A DNA stretch of 64,000 nt from an uncultured Arachnia sp. (GTDB taxonomy: Bacteria; Actinomycetota; Actinomycetes; Propionibacteriales; Propionibacteriaceae), in the NCBI GenBank assembly GCA_947493995.1, contig CANLTJ010000004.1, positions 124,001 to 188,000 of the forward strand. The letters run 5' to 3'. Under the pieces are notes generated by a model that was not told where the DNA came from, made no database searches, and saw only the letters and a program-made list of their open reading frames with translations. This document shows, piece by piece, positions 52,435 to 61,692 of the stretch. Both the position numbers and the translations under genes were made by a program. The number at the start of each line of letters is the position of its first letter. The first letter of the stretch is position 1.

Positions 52435-53145
52435 ATGGCCCGATCCATCGTCATCCTCACGGGGGCTGGCATGTCCGCCGAGTCCGGCATCCCCACCTTC
52501 CGGGACTCCGACGGCTTGTGGGAGAACCACAGGCCGGAGGACGTCGCCACCCCGGAAGCCTTTGCCGCGGATCCTGATCTCGTCCACCGTTTCTACAACG
52601 CACGCCGTCGGAAACTGACGGACGGGGAAGTCGCGCCCAATGCGGCTCACGTTGCGCTGGCCCGGCTGGAACATGAGCTCGACGGGGACCTGCTGCTGGT
52701 CACCCAGAACATCGACGATCTCCACGAGCGGGCAGGCTCCACCCGCGTCCTGCACATGCACGGCGAACTGCTGCGCTCACGCTGCACCGCATGTGGGGCT
52801 GTCAGCGAGTTCCGCGGCGACGTCGACGCCACCACCCGTTGTCCGGTCTGCGGGACCGAGGGCGGGATGCGTCCGCACGTCGTGTGGTTCGGTGAGATCC
52901 CGCTGGGAATGGAGGAGATCGTCACAGCCCTGCAGACCTGTGACATCTTCGCCGCGATCGGTACCAGCGGCAATGTGTACCCGGCGGCCGGCTTCGTGCA
53001 GGTGGCGCGTGCTGCCGGAGCCCACACCGTCGAGCTGAACCTGGAGCCCTCCTGGGTCAACACCGATTTCGAGGAGACCCGGCTGGGTCCGGCCGGCACT
53101 GTGGTTCCCGAATGGGTGGACGAGGTGCTGGAGGCCGATCGCTGA
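52435..53145 (+). CDS. cobB: Sir2-family NAD-dependent protein deacylase (class III)
   Basis: A 236-residue sirtuin. The NAD-binding motif is [20 protein letters not shown] (about 8-27), and [12 protein letters not shown] and the catalytic His in HMHGEL follow. A zinc site has four Cys (CTAC and CPVC). FYNARRR supplies Tyr54 and Arg57, the pair that in Sirt5/CobB class III enzymes binds succinyl or malonyl lysine, so desuccinylase activity is expected beside deacetylase. It starts 34 bp after the LacI gene; co-transcription is possible. Confidence 0.94.
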   Translation: MARSIVILTGAGMSAESGIPTFRDSDGLWENHRPEDVATPEAFAADPDLVHRFYNARRRKLTDGEVAPNAAHVALARLEHELDGDLLLVTQNIDDLHERAGSTRVLHMHGELLRSRCTACGAVSEFRGDVDATTRCPVCGTEGGMRPHVVWFGEIPLGMEEIVTALQTCDIFAAIGTSGNVYPAAGFVQVARAAGAHTVELNLEPSWVNTDFEETRLGPAGTVVPEWVDEVLEADR

Positions 53146-53187
53146 GCGAGAACGCGCACCCGCAGCCCAGCTGTTTGCGCGATCCTC

Positions 53188-54894
53188 TCAAAGGGCTCCG
53201 CGTCGACGGTCCAGGATGATGATCTCGGGGGAATCCCCGGCGATGATCAGCAAATCCTCACCGGGATGATCGCGCAAGGTTGCGAGAAGCTCCGCCTCGG
53301 ACCACACCGGCACCGCGTGGTCGACCCGGGGGAGCAGTTCCACGCGGGCGCCTGTGGTGCGTGCGAGGGAGGCTGCGAACCCGGGATCGGCAGCACCAAC
53401 CAGGATCACTGACGCCGGCCCTGCTGGCCGCTCGGGAAGCGTGACCGTTCGGTCCTCCCGGTACACCGCCCAGTGGTATGCGGAGACCGCGGCGGCGGTG
53501 GCGAGCACACCGAGGGCGTAGCGCATGGAGCGAACAGTCTCCCCGGATGCCGTGCCCGCGAATACATCCTCGAGGAGCACGACCACGGCGACGATGAGCG
53601 CCACCACGGCTGCGACGCCGACGACGCCGAACAGCAGCACCAGATAGATCCTGCGGGTGGGCGAAGAGGTTTCGGATACCGTATCTGCGGCGCGCACGCG
53701 CTGGATCCGGCCCCAGAACAGCAACCAGAGGGGCACATTGACCACCAGGAGCGTCACGGCACCAAGCAGTGTGTTGGTGACCGAGACCCCGAGGTCGAGC
53801 CCGGGCGTGAAGGCCTCGATGACCGCGACGATGACCATCCCCACCCCGGCGGCGGAGGCCAGCAGCGCGATGGCCGAGACGAGGTACTCGTACACGCGGC
53901 GCACCTCGGTGCGCTCGCTTCGCGTCTCCGCCAGGACCGCGCCGTGGTACCACCAGATGAGCAGACCCACGATCATGAACGCGAAGGCGCGAGGCGAATC
54001 GGTGAAGTGCTGCTGCGCGCTGGCGGCGAAGGGATCACCCACCACCCACACCAGCACCTGCCACAGCAGGACGCTGGCAGCCACCAGCCCGGTCAGCAAC
54101 CCGCCGCCCACTCCGATGGGAAGCACGACAACCAACCACGGAGTGCTGCGCGGCAGACGTGCAGCGCCGCCGAGCCAGTAGCGTGCCCACGCCAGCGCGC
54201 CCGTGGCGAAGGTGGCGCCGTGGTTGGTCAGGAGTCGGTCCGTCCCGAGTGACAGGCTGCCCGAACCCTGCAACAGCAGGATCTCGAGGCTGGTGGTGAT
54301 CAGGAGACCCAGACCGACGGCAACCGTTACCAGTCCAACCAGCGATCCGATCAGCAGGTGGGGCCGGTTACTGTACTCACCGAGACGATGCGCCAGGCTC
54401 CAGTGGAGGAGCCAGAGGGCGCCCCATACGATCAGGTCAGCCAGAGCCAGGCGGTCGAAGTCACCCCGCAGTGCGGTGGCAGTCAGGTCCTGGAACGAGA
54501 CCATCGCAACCACCAACGACGTCAACGCGGCCAGAGTGAGGTAGAGGGCATAGGCGCCGGTGGTGGCCTCGCGGGGGTCGCGTCGGATGGTGCGGTGGGT
54601 CCACCACGCGATCAGACCCGCCAGCGGTGCTCCGACGAGCGCAAAGGACAGGGACAGGGCAAGGGCGTCGCCGTTGCCGATGTCAGCGCCGAAGGCTCGG
54701 GCCAGGAGCTCCGCGATTCCAACGGCGGCCACGATTGTGAGTCCGAACAGCAGCAGGTACTGGAAGAATCGACGCACACTGCTCGTGCCCCCGCCGGTAC
54801 TCGCCGCGTCACCGCGCCGTCGGATGGCGAACACGACAAGCACTACCACGACAAAGGGGATGCCCAGCGCGACAGGGATCAGGAGGAAAGCCAT
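53188..54894 (-). CDS. DUF5671 multi-repeat membrane protein
   Basis: A 568-residue integral membrane protein of about fourteen hydrophobic segments. It has recurring DUF5671 units in which a Trp-containing helix (LIAWWTHRTIRR, LLHWSLAHRLGE, LIWWYHGAVLAE, LLFWGRIQRVR) precedes a charged turn and another helix. The C-terminal 90 or so residues are soluble (VILVGAADPGFAASLART, then EDLLIIAGDSPEIIILDRR). The function is unknown for the family. It lies 12 bp downstream of a small membrane-anchored protein gene and is probably co-transcribed with it. Confidence 0.82.
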   Translation of the reverse strand: MAFLLIPVALGIPFVVVVLVVFAIRRRGDAASTGGGTSSVRRFFQYLLLFGLTIVAAVGIAELLARAFGADIGNGDALALSLSFALVGAPLAGLIAWWTHRTIRRDPREATTGAYALYLTLAALTSLVVAMVSFQDLTATALRGDFDRLALADLIVWGALWLLHWSLAHRLGEYSNRPHLLIGSLVGLVTVAVGLGLLITTSLEILLLQGSGSLSLGTDRLLTNHGATFATGALAWARYWLGGAARLPRSTPWLVVVLPIGVGGGLLTGLVAASVLLWQVLVWVVGDPFAASAQQHFTDSPRAFAFMIVGLLIWWYHGAVLAETRSERTEVRRVYEYLVSAIALLASAAGVGMVIVAVIEAFTPGLDLGVSVTNTLLGAVTLLVVNVPLWLLFWGRIQRVRAADTVSETSSPTRRIYLVLLFGVVGVAAVVALIVAVVVLLEDVFAGTASGETVRSMRYALGVLATAAAVSAYHWAVYREDRTVTLPERPAGPASVILVGAADPGFAASLARTTGARVELLPRVDHAVPVWSEAELLATLRDHPGEDLLIIAGDSPEIIILDRRRGAL

Positions 54895-54906
54895 GGGTTT
54901 CTCCGT

Positions 54907-55329
54907 TCACCGGCACTCGTAGAGCGGCCAGGGTTCGCCGGTGATCAGCCAGGTCGACGCGTCGCGGCGCAGCGTGAAGTTTTCACTGTGCGACCAGCTG
55001 CCCTCGAGGCCGGATCCCTCCTCGATCTGCAACTCCACCGTCGCCGTGTCCCCATCCGTCTCGGTGTCGATCACGGCGACGCGGGCGGTGTCGGAGATGT
55101 AAATGTCGGACAGCGAGTCGGCGCAGTTGGAAGCGGGGTCGAGGTACTGTGCAGCGGCTTCGACGTCGTCGTTGAACAGGTCCCGGACGTAGAGCTGGAC
55201 GACACCCTCGGGCGTGGTGGTATCGAGCGCGGGACGATCACCGCCGCTGGAGACCAGGGCCGCTACGACAGCCAGCGCCACCACGAGCACAGCCACCACC
55301 GCCAGAACGATGCCGGGTCGCACTCTCAT
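54907..55329 (-). CDS. Small membrane-anchored extracytoplasmic protein
   Basis: A 140-residue protein with one N-terminal membrane helix (PGIVLAVVAVLVVALAVVAA) followed by an extracytoplasmic NTF2/DUF4878-like domain: TTPEGVVQLYVRDLFNDDVE, a Cys in SNCADSL, and the C-terminal WLITGEPWPLYEC. Two Cys could form a disulfide outside the cell. ATG 55329 is preferred because GGAGG lies upstream; GTG 55347 is an alternative. It is paired with the DUF5671 gene. Confidence 0.75.
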   Translation of the reverse strand: MRVRPGIVLAVVAVLVVALAVVAALVSSGGDRPALDTTTPEGVVQLYVRDLFNDDVEAAAQYLDPASNCADSLSDIYISDTARVAVIDTETDGDTATVELQIEEGSGLEGSWSHSENFTLRRDASTWLITGEPWPLYECR

Positions 55330-55441
55330 GAGGTCAGTATCCTCCACAAGCTTCCGCGGCGTGGGATGTTCCCTTCGACGGCGTCGCGGCGGACTTGGTA
55401 GCCAAACAGCTCAGCGTCGCATAGGGCATCCGCAAGCTCAA

Positions 55442-55459
55442 CCGCGTAGTCGCGGCTCA
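55442..55459. repeat. Direct repeat flanking the WapI-like gene (left copy)
   Basis: CCGCGTAGTCGCGGCTCA is identical to 56092-56109. With a few mismatches the similarity extends about 11 bp further left (from 55431). Confidence 0.75.
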
Positions 55460-55520
55460 ACTTACGAATGCTTGGGACGCCCGGTCCGTAGCGACCTACT
55501 CCAGGGAACGGCTCGTGCCC

Positions 55521-56030
55521 TCAGCGGGAAGGATAAGTGGCCAGCTGTGTTTCAAGAGACGCCGCCGCCTTTGTTACGTCCTCTCTGCTGGCTGAGATGG
55601 AAATGTGGGAGCACTTCGGATGCATCGAATCTATGGGCGGCTCTGCCGCTTCGTGGCTCAGAGCCACATAGATTTGAACGTGGAGGTGGTCGAGGACTCC
55701 AACAGCAAAGCTGAAGTTTGGCTCGGTGAATGACAGCCACTCAGAGTGGTCGTGATCCTCTGCATTTGATCCGCGTGGCTCCTCTGTCTTCGCCGTCCAT
55801 GATGCTGTTCCACCGGCGACGTTGTGCAGCCAACCGATGAGCTCTGTGACCTCCCATGTCGTCAGCGACGGATGCTGGAAGGACCAAGAACGCTGACCTC
55901 CCATCGTTGCTGTTCCTGCAATGATGAGCCAGTTCGCATCCCAGTCTTTGCTGCCATCCGGCACGATCTCTGGGAACTGATACCCCATGATGTCCATCTG
56001 CAGCGAGGCTTCAACACGTCCGATCCGCAT
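55521..56030 (-). CDS. WapI-like immunity protein
   Basis: A 169-residue soluble protein with features of WapI-family immunity proteins: MGYQFPEIVPDGSKDWDANW, SWSFQHPSLTTWEVTELIGW, LSFTEPNFSFAV and a C-terminal SREDVTKAAASLETQLATYP. Such proteins neutralise contact-dependent or secreted toxins. No toxin gene is adjacent, so it would be an orphan protecting against neighbours. It sits between two 18-bp copies of the region at the end of the Nei gene, suggesting insertion. The codon choice is somewhat less GC-rich than that of its neighbours by eye. Confidence 0.7.
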   Translation of the reverse strand: MRIGRVEASLQMDIMGYQFPEIVPDGSKDWDANWLIIAGTATMGGQRSWSFQHPSLTTWEVTELIGWLHNVAGGTASWTAKTEEPRGSNAEDHDHSEWLSFTEPNFSFAVGVLDHLHVQIYVALSHEAAEPPIDSMHPKCSHISISASREDVTKAAASLETQLATYPSR

Positions 56031-56091
56031 TGCTGCAGGCTACAGCGAACGAATCTGACGGCGCTGAGAAGGAGAGCCATCGCCAACTCAG

Positions 56092-56109
56092 CCGCGTAGT
56101 CGCGGCTCA
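56092..56109. repeat. Direct repeat flanking the WapI-like gene (right copy) with hairpin
   Basis: This copy covers the nei stop codon (56107-56109) and a GCCGCG/CGCGGC stem with a 4-nt loop (56091-56106) just beyond it, which may act as a weak nei terminator. The 18 bp match 55442-55459 exactly. Confidence 0.7.
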
Positions 56110-56982
56110 GATTGCTTCTGTCTCAATCGGCTGGCAGGTTGGGCACCAGTAGGTGATGCGCTCGTGTCCAGCCTTTGGGTCGGCCACGCTCGTGGCTCCG
56201 CCGAGGAAGCCGGAGCGTATGGGGGTGCCGCAGCGACGGCAGGGCCGGTTCTTCCGGCCGTAGACCCACGTGTTCTCCCCGGGACGGTTGACGCCGGTGA
56301 ACACGCGCAGGTTCTGGTGCAGGTTGGCGCGCATGCTCTGGGCGGCCAGATCGATGATGCGCGCGGCATCCACCGACGTGGCGGCCGACGAGGGGTGGCG
56401 TCCCCGCAGGAAGCACAGTTCATTGCAGTAGACGTTGCCCACCCCCGCCAGCACACGCTGGTCCAGCAGGGTCTCACCGAGGGCGCGATGTCCTTGGGCG
56501 ATGAACCTGCGGACGGCTTCGTCGCGCCCCGGGATGCTCCACCGCCCGGGCTGGTCCCAGTCCTCGGCCAGGGGATCGGGGCCGAGGTGGGCGGTGTGAT
56601 CGGGGTACGTCGCGGCGTCGAAGAGCTCGATCCTCCCCAACTCGTGACCCACCAGCTCCACCTCCCGTGTCGGGTCCGGGAAACCCTCCACCCGCACGAC
56701 CAGCCGAGCGGTGTGGCCCGGCGACCGCCACTTGGTCCCCGCCGGATGGATGTCCCAGATGCCCTCCATGCGGAGGTGGGTGTAGAGGACGCGGGTCTGA
56801 CCGCGGGCATCCGTGCAATCCCAGTACAGATTCTTGCCCCATGCCCACACGCGGTCGATCCGACGTCCCGTCAGGCTTTCAGTCGCAAGGTGGGGGACCC
56901 GGAAGTCCGTCGACGTGATCAGCCGGCCCGTCAGGGACGCCATGCGCTCGGCAAGGCGATGAACGGTGTCACCCTCGGGCAT
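56107..56982 (-). CDS. nei: Endonuclease VIII-like DNA glycosylase (Nei2)
   Basis: A 291-residue Fpg/Nei protein that excises oxidised bases and cleaves the strand. ATG 56982 puts the catalytic Pro2 and Glu3 at the mature N-terminus (MPEGDTVHRLAERM). The helix-two-turn-helix segment is LLDQRVLAGVGNVYCNELCF. A C-terminal zinc finger has CRRCG and CPTC. Its start lies 14 nt inside the end of the Lhr helicase gene, so repair glycosylase and helicase are co-expressed, an arrangement kept in actinomycetes. Confidence 0.94.
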   Translation of the reverse strand: MPEGDTVHRLAERMASLTGRLITSTDFRVPHLATESLTGRRIDRVWAWGKNLYWDCTDARGQTRVLYTHLRMEGIWDIHPAGTKWRSPGHTARLVVRVEGFPDPTREVELVGHELGRIELFDAATYPDHTAHLGPDPLAEDWDQPGRWSIPGRDEAVRRFIAQGHRALGETLLDQRVLAGVGNVYCNELCFLRGRHPSSAATSVDAARIIDLAAQSMRANLHQNLRVFTGVNRPGENTWVYGRKNRPCRRCGTPIRSGFLGGATSVADPKAGHERITYWCPTCQPIETEAI

Positions 56983-59900
56983 TGCCCGCCTCGATGACGA
57001 CACCCTGCGGGGAGACCCGCGCTCCGGCAGCGCGCATGACCTCCATCAGGTCCGTGGCGCCGACGCGCTCGCCATCCACCTCTTCGATTCGCAACCTGCC
57101 CAAACGGCCGTTCACAGATGCGCGATGCAACGCCGCAGTCACCATGGCGACCACCTCCGGCCGGGAGGGGGCCTGCGGCCGGGAGGGGGAGTAGAGGCTC
57201 AGCTGTCGCCCGCCACGGGTGATGTGGGCCAGACACACGCCGTCGGCCAGGATCACGAGTGCACCCGCAGCCCGCGAAGGCCTGGCGGTGGGATGCTCGG
57301 GCCAGGGCAGCACATTGCCATACGGGTTGGCGGGATCCGCCGCGGACAGCACCACGACGGCGGGGTCCACCACGCCCGACGGCCAGACGGTGTCGTCGGG
57401 GCTGTCCGAGAAGTCCCGTACCTGATCAATGGTGGCCGAGGTGGCGAATTGCGACCCTCCAAGTCCCTCCACCACATACCCGCGCAGCACTTTGCCCGCA
57501 GATTCCAGCTCGGCCAACACGCGGTACGCCGCAGCGAAGCCGCCGCCGAAATGATCACCGGCCACAGCACCGCGGGTGATCACCCCGAAGCGTTCCAACC
57601 AGGCCGAGACCTGTGCGATCGCCTGCTCTGCCGGCGGGAGACTCGGGTCCGCGACGGGATACCACCGGCCTGCCACCTGCGGTGGAGCGCCCACGTCGCC
57701 CATGCGGGTCAGGAGGGAACGGCCGGGGCGGGGGAGTCGGGTGCGTCGGCGAGGACTGCTGCGGGCCGCCTTGTGGGCACCTCTCGTGGGGCCACCGATT
57801 CGGGCCCGCACGGGCGCCATCGAAGCCGGGGCCACCAGCCCCAGCTCCGCCGTTTGCCACACCTGTTCGGCGAGTGCGGCGGAACTCAGACCCGGATCCA
57901 GCGCTTGGCGCTGCGCCCTCAACTCCGAGAACAGGCCGCCCGCGTCCCTGAGATCCGAAGCAAGGGAGGTGGCGTCGTCGTCGACGGTGGGATCCACGGG
58001 AGGGAGCAGGTCCAGGTCCTCTCGCGGGACCAAGGCAATGAGGGGATCACCAGGCCCCACGCTGCCGCGAACCCGGATGAGCACCTCTCCCTCGGCCACC
58101 AGCTCGTCGAGGTGCGTGCTCTGGTAGCCGCGGAGCCGTGAGGGCAGGACGTGCGTCTCCCACGCACTGGCAGGCAGCGCGGCGCCGGCGAGCCGCTGGA
58201 GTGCGATCAGGACCTCGTCGGGATTCGATTCCGGCGGGTCACTGACCTGGTGCCAGTCCGTGAGGAAACGCGCGTAGGCGGAGGCGGAGACCGGCTGAAC
58301 CTGGGAGCGAGCGAGTGCCAGGGCGCGGGTGCGGATACGTCGCAGCACTTCGGGATCGCAGTACTCGGCGTCCTCACGGCCGGGCGTGAAGTGGCCCTCC
58401 ACCAGACGCCGGGCCGACACCTCGCGTTCCAGTACCACCAGTGCCGTGGCGGTGCCGAGTCCGAAGGCCGCGGCCACCTGTTCCGCCGTGAATGGCGCAT
58501 GCGTCCGGGCGTAGCGAGCAATCAGCTGTGTCACGGGGTCCCGGCCGGGGGTGTCATCCGCGGCAGGGGCGCCGGCCGGTACCGGGATGCCCAGGGCATC
58601 GCGCAGCAGGGAGAGGTCCGAGGCGGCCACGAGGTGTTCGCGCCCAGCCATCTGGAGGAGGTGCACCCGGTTGCCCAGGGATGTCAGCAGAGCGGGCAGC
58701 TGCTCGGCCAGGTCATCGTCGAGGTGTGCAGGCAGTTCCTCCACGGGAATGGGGCCCAGCAGGCGGGGCAGGTCCGCGAGCGCACCGACCGTCCGAACGC
58801 GGCGGTCCGTCTCGGAAGTGTTTCCGGCACGGTGCTGGAGCTCGTCCTCCACGGCGCGGATTACGTCGAGGTCCAGCAGCTCTCTGAGATCGACGGTGCC
58901 GAGCACGGATGCGAGCAGTGCCGGATCCATGGACAGCATTGCCGCGCGACGCTCGGCGAGAGGCGAATCGCCCTCGTAGATCTGTGCACCGGTGTAGCGG
59001 AAGAGCATGGTGGCAGCGAAGGGGCTGGGGCTGTCGGTCACCACCTCCACAAGCCGCATGGAGCCCCGTTGGAGACCTTGCAGCACGCTGACCAGCGCTG
59101 GCAGGTCGTAGACATCCTGCAACACTTCGCGGACGGTCTCGATGATGATGGGGAACCGTGGGTGCAGGCGTGCCACCTCCAGCAACTGGCTGGCTCGCTG
59201 GCGCTGCTGCCACAGGGGAGCTCGCTTGCCGGGGTTGCGGCGGGGGAGCAACAGCGCTCGTGCGGCGCACTCGCGGAAGCGTGCTGCGAACAGGGCGGTG
59301 CCGCCCACCTGCTCGGTGACGATGGCGCCCACTTCGTCGGGGTCGACTGCCAGGATCTCGCCCAGCCGCTCCGCTGCGTCGCTGTCGGGAAGCCGCCAGA
59401 TGATGCCATCGTCGGAGGCGACGGGGACCACGTCGATGCCGGATTCCCTCGACAGTGCCTCACCGATCGCCAACGCCCACGCACCGAGGACACCCCTGCC
59501 CAGTGGTGAGTGCAGCACGCAGCGCCAGTCGCCCACCTCGTCGCGGAAGCGCTCCAGGACGATGGTGGTCTCATCCGGCACGCTGCCGGTGGCCTCCTTC
59601 TGCTCAGTCAGGTAGGCGCTGATGTTGGCGCGGGTGTTCTCGTCAAGGTATGGCTGATTGAGTTTCTCCGGCGTCCGAAGTACTTCGCGGTGGAACTGGC
59701 CCAGTGCGCGACCGAGCTCGGCCGGGCGGCCCTCGGCATCCCCGTGCCAGAAGGGAAGACGACCGGTGTGGCCGGGTGCGGGAATGACGCGCACCTGGTC
59801 CCGTGTGATTTCCTGGATCCGCCAGGAGGAGGCGCCCAGGGTGAAGACGTCCCCGACACGGGACTCGTACACCATTTCCTCGTCGAGTTCGCCGACGCGA

Positions 59901-61597
59901 CGGCCGACGTCGTCGTCGGTGGCAAGGAAGACGCCGAACATGCCGCGATCAGGGATCGTGCCGCCGGAAGTCACGGCAAGCCTCAGCGCGCCGCGCAGCG
60001 CGATCATACGGCCGTCCACCACCTCCAGCCGTGCACGCAGTTCCCCGAAATCGGCGCTCGGGTAGGCACCGGCAAGCAGATCCACGACGGAGTCCAGGAC
60101 TGAGCGGTCCAACCCCGCATATGGCAGAGCCCGCGTCACTGATGCATACCACTCGTCGATGTCCAAGCCAGATTCCCCGGCGGCGACGGCGGCTGCGAGC
60201 GTCTGCTGCGCCAGGACATCCAGCGGCGAGCGGGGGATGCGCAACTCCTCGATGGCTCCCTCGAGCATGCGGGCGGTCGCCACGGCACTGGGGACCAGAT
60301 CCCCCCGGTGCATCGGGTAGACATCACCGTTCGAGGTGGCCCCCACGTGGTGTCCGGCGCGTCCGATGCGCTGGAGGGTGCTGGCCACCGACGGCGGCGC
60401 CGAGACTTGGATGACTCGGTCCACGGCACCCATGTCGATGCCGAGTTCCAGGGACGAGGTGGCCACGACGCACTTCAGTTCGCCGGATTTCAGGGCCGCC
60501 TCGATGTCGGCACGCGCCTCCTTGCTGACTGAGCCGTGATGGGCGCGCGCAATGACCGCGGGCGCCATGCCCACCTCGTCGGCCGCCTGCATGACCTGGG
60601 CGGGCGGCCGCCGTCCGGGAGCGATGAGCGATTCGGGGTCGTGCATCTCGGCCCACATCTCGTTCAGGCGGGCCGTGAGCCGTTCCGCCACCCGGCGGGA
60701 GTTGGTGAACACGAGCGTGGAGTTCCCGGCGCAGACGGAGTCGTAGACCTCCGCCTCCACGTGCGGCCACAGCGACGTGTTGGATTCTGGTTCCGTCGCC
60801 TCCGTGGAGGGGCCACTCAGCAAGGGATCCAGCTCTGTCGGTTGATTGCGGGGTCCGGGGTCCGTGATGTCGGGAACCGGCGTGCGCACATGCACGTCCC
60901 ACTTCTTCGTCGACGGCGGCGCCACGACTGAGACGCGCCGGTCACCCCCCAGGAATGCGGCCACTTTCTCGATGGGACGGACGGTGGCGGACAGGGCGAT
61001 GCGTTGCACGTCGCGTCCGAGCTGGACGTCGAGGCGCTCCAGTGAGAGGGCGAGGTGGCTGCCCCTCTTGGTGCCTGCGATGGCGTGGATCTCGTCGACG
61101 ATGACCGTGTCCACGTCCGCGAGCGTGGATCGCGCTGACGAGGTGAGCATCAGATAGAGCGATTCGGGGGTGGTGATCAGCACATCAGGTGGACGTCTCA
61201 GCAGGGCCGTGCGCTCACGCGCCGGGGTGTCGCCACTGCGGACCCCCACCGAGATGTCGGCCACCGCGTGCCCGAGACGCTCGGCGGTGCGACGGATCCC
61301 GACCAGCGGCGCGCGGAGGTTGCGCTCCACGTCCACACCGAGCGCCTTGAGGGGGGAGACGTACAACACACGGGTGCCCGTGTCGGTGTGGCGAGGAGTT
61401 CCGGCGAGCCTGTCGAGCGCCCAGAAGAAGGCCGCCAACGTTTTCCCGGACCCCGTGGGCGCCACCACCAGGGTGTGCTCACCCTCCGCGATCCGGGCCC
61501 ACGCCTCTGTCTGCACCGGTGTGGGTTGTGCGAACACGTCGGTGAACCACGTGCGAGCCGGGGCGGAGAAACTGCCCAACGGGTCAACAGCGGTCAT
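56969..61597 (-). CDS. lhr: Lhr-type large DEAD/DEAH-box helicase
   Basis: A 1,542-residue superfamily 2 helicase, the usual length for Lhr. ATG 61597 starts MTAVDPLGSFSAPARTWFTD. Helicase motifs in order are TPVQTEAWARI (Q-like), VVAPTGSGKTLAAFF, LYVSPLKAL, TPESLYLML, VIVDEIHAIAGTKRG, ALSATVRPIEK, NSRRVAERLTARL, VATSSLELGIDMGAVD and QRIGRAGHHVG. A winged helix and a long C-terminal domain follow. Lhr is a 3'-5' ATP-dependent translocase for RNA:DNA hybrids linked to DNA repair. It overlaps the Nei2 gene by 14 nt. Confidence 0.96.
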   Translation of the reverse strand: MTAVDPLGSFSAPARTWFTDVFAQPTPVQTEAWARIAEGEHTLVVAPTGSGKTLAAFFWALDRLAGTPRHTDTGTRVLYVSPLKALGVDVERNLRAPLVGIRRTAERLGHAVADISVGVRSGDTPARERTALLRRPPDVLITTPESLYLMLTSSARSTLADVDTVIVDEIHAIAGTKRGSHLALSLERLDVQLGRDVQRIALSATVRPIEKVAAFLGGDRRVSVVAPPSTKKWDVHVRTPVPDITDPGPRNQPTELDPLLSGPSTEATEPESNTSLWPHVEAEVYDSVCAGNSTLVFTNSRRVAERLTARLNEMWAEMHDPESLIAPGRRPPAQVMQAADEVGMAPAVIARAHHGSVSKEARADIEAALKSGELKCVVATSSLELGIDMGAVDRVIQVSAPPSVASTLQRIGRAGHHVGATSNGDVYPMHRGDLVPSAVATARMLEGAIEELRIPRSPLDVLAQQTLAAAVAAGESGLDIDEWYASVTRALPYAGLDRSVLDSVVDLLAGAYPSADFGELRARLEVVDGRMIALRGALRLAVTSGGTIPDRGMFGVFLATDDDVGRRVGELDEEMVYESRVGDVFTLGASSWRIQEITRDQVRVIPAPGHTGRLPFWHGDAEGRPAELGRALGQFHREVLRTPEKLNQPYLDENTRANISAYLTEQKEATGSVPDETTIVLERFRDEVGDWRCVLHSPLGRGVLGAWALAIGEALSRESGIDVVPVASDDGIIWRLPDSDAAERLGEILAVDPDEVGAIVTEQVGGTALFAARFRECAARALLLPRRNPGKRAPLWQQRQRASQLLEVARLHPRFPIIIETVREVLQDVYDLPALVSVLQGLQRGSMRLVEVVTDSPSPFAATMLFRYTGAQIYEGDSPLAERRAAMLSMDPALLASVLGTVDLRELLDLDVIRAVEDELQHRAGNTSETDRRVRTVGALADLPRLLGPIPVEELPAHLDDDLAEQLPALLTSLGNRVHLLQMAGREHLVAASDLSLLRDALGIPVPAGAPAADDTPGRDPVTQLIARYARTHAPFTAEQVAAAFGLGTATALVVLEREVSARRLVEGHFTPGREDAEYCDPEVLRRIRTRALALARSQVQPVSASAYARFLTDWHQVSDPPESNPDEVLIALQRLAGAALPASAWETHVLPSRLRGYQSTHLDELVAEGEVLIRVRGSVGPGDPLIALVPREDLDLLPPVDPTVDDDATSLASDLRDAGGLFSELRAQRQALDPGLSSAALAEQVWQTAELGLVAPASMAPVRARIGGPTRGAHKAARSSPRRRTRLPRPGRSLLTRMGDVGAPPQVAGRWYPVADPSLPPAEQAIAQVSAWLERFGVITRGAVAGDHFGGGFAAAYRVLAELESAGKVLRGYVVEGLGGSQFATSATIDQVRDFSDSPDDTVWPSGVVDPAVVVLSAADPANPYGNVLPWPEHPTARPSRAAGALVILADGVCLAHITRGGRQLSLYSPSRPQAPSRPEVVAMVTAALHRASVNGRLGRLRIEEVDGERVGATDLMEVMRAAGARVSPQGVVIEAGNARG

Positions 61598-61692
61598 GGG
61601 AGCCAAGTGTGCCAGCCAGTTCAGCCGGGTTTGGTCAACATTTCCGCTGGACTGCCCCCCCGGGATGTTCCCGAAGTTGGCCCAGAGACGGC

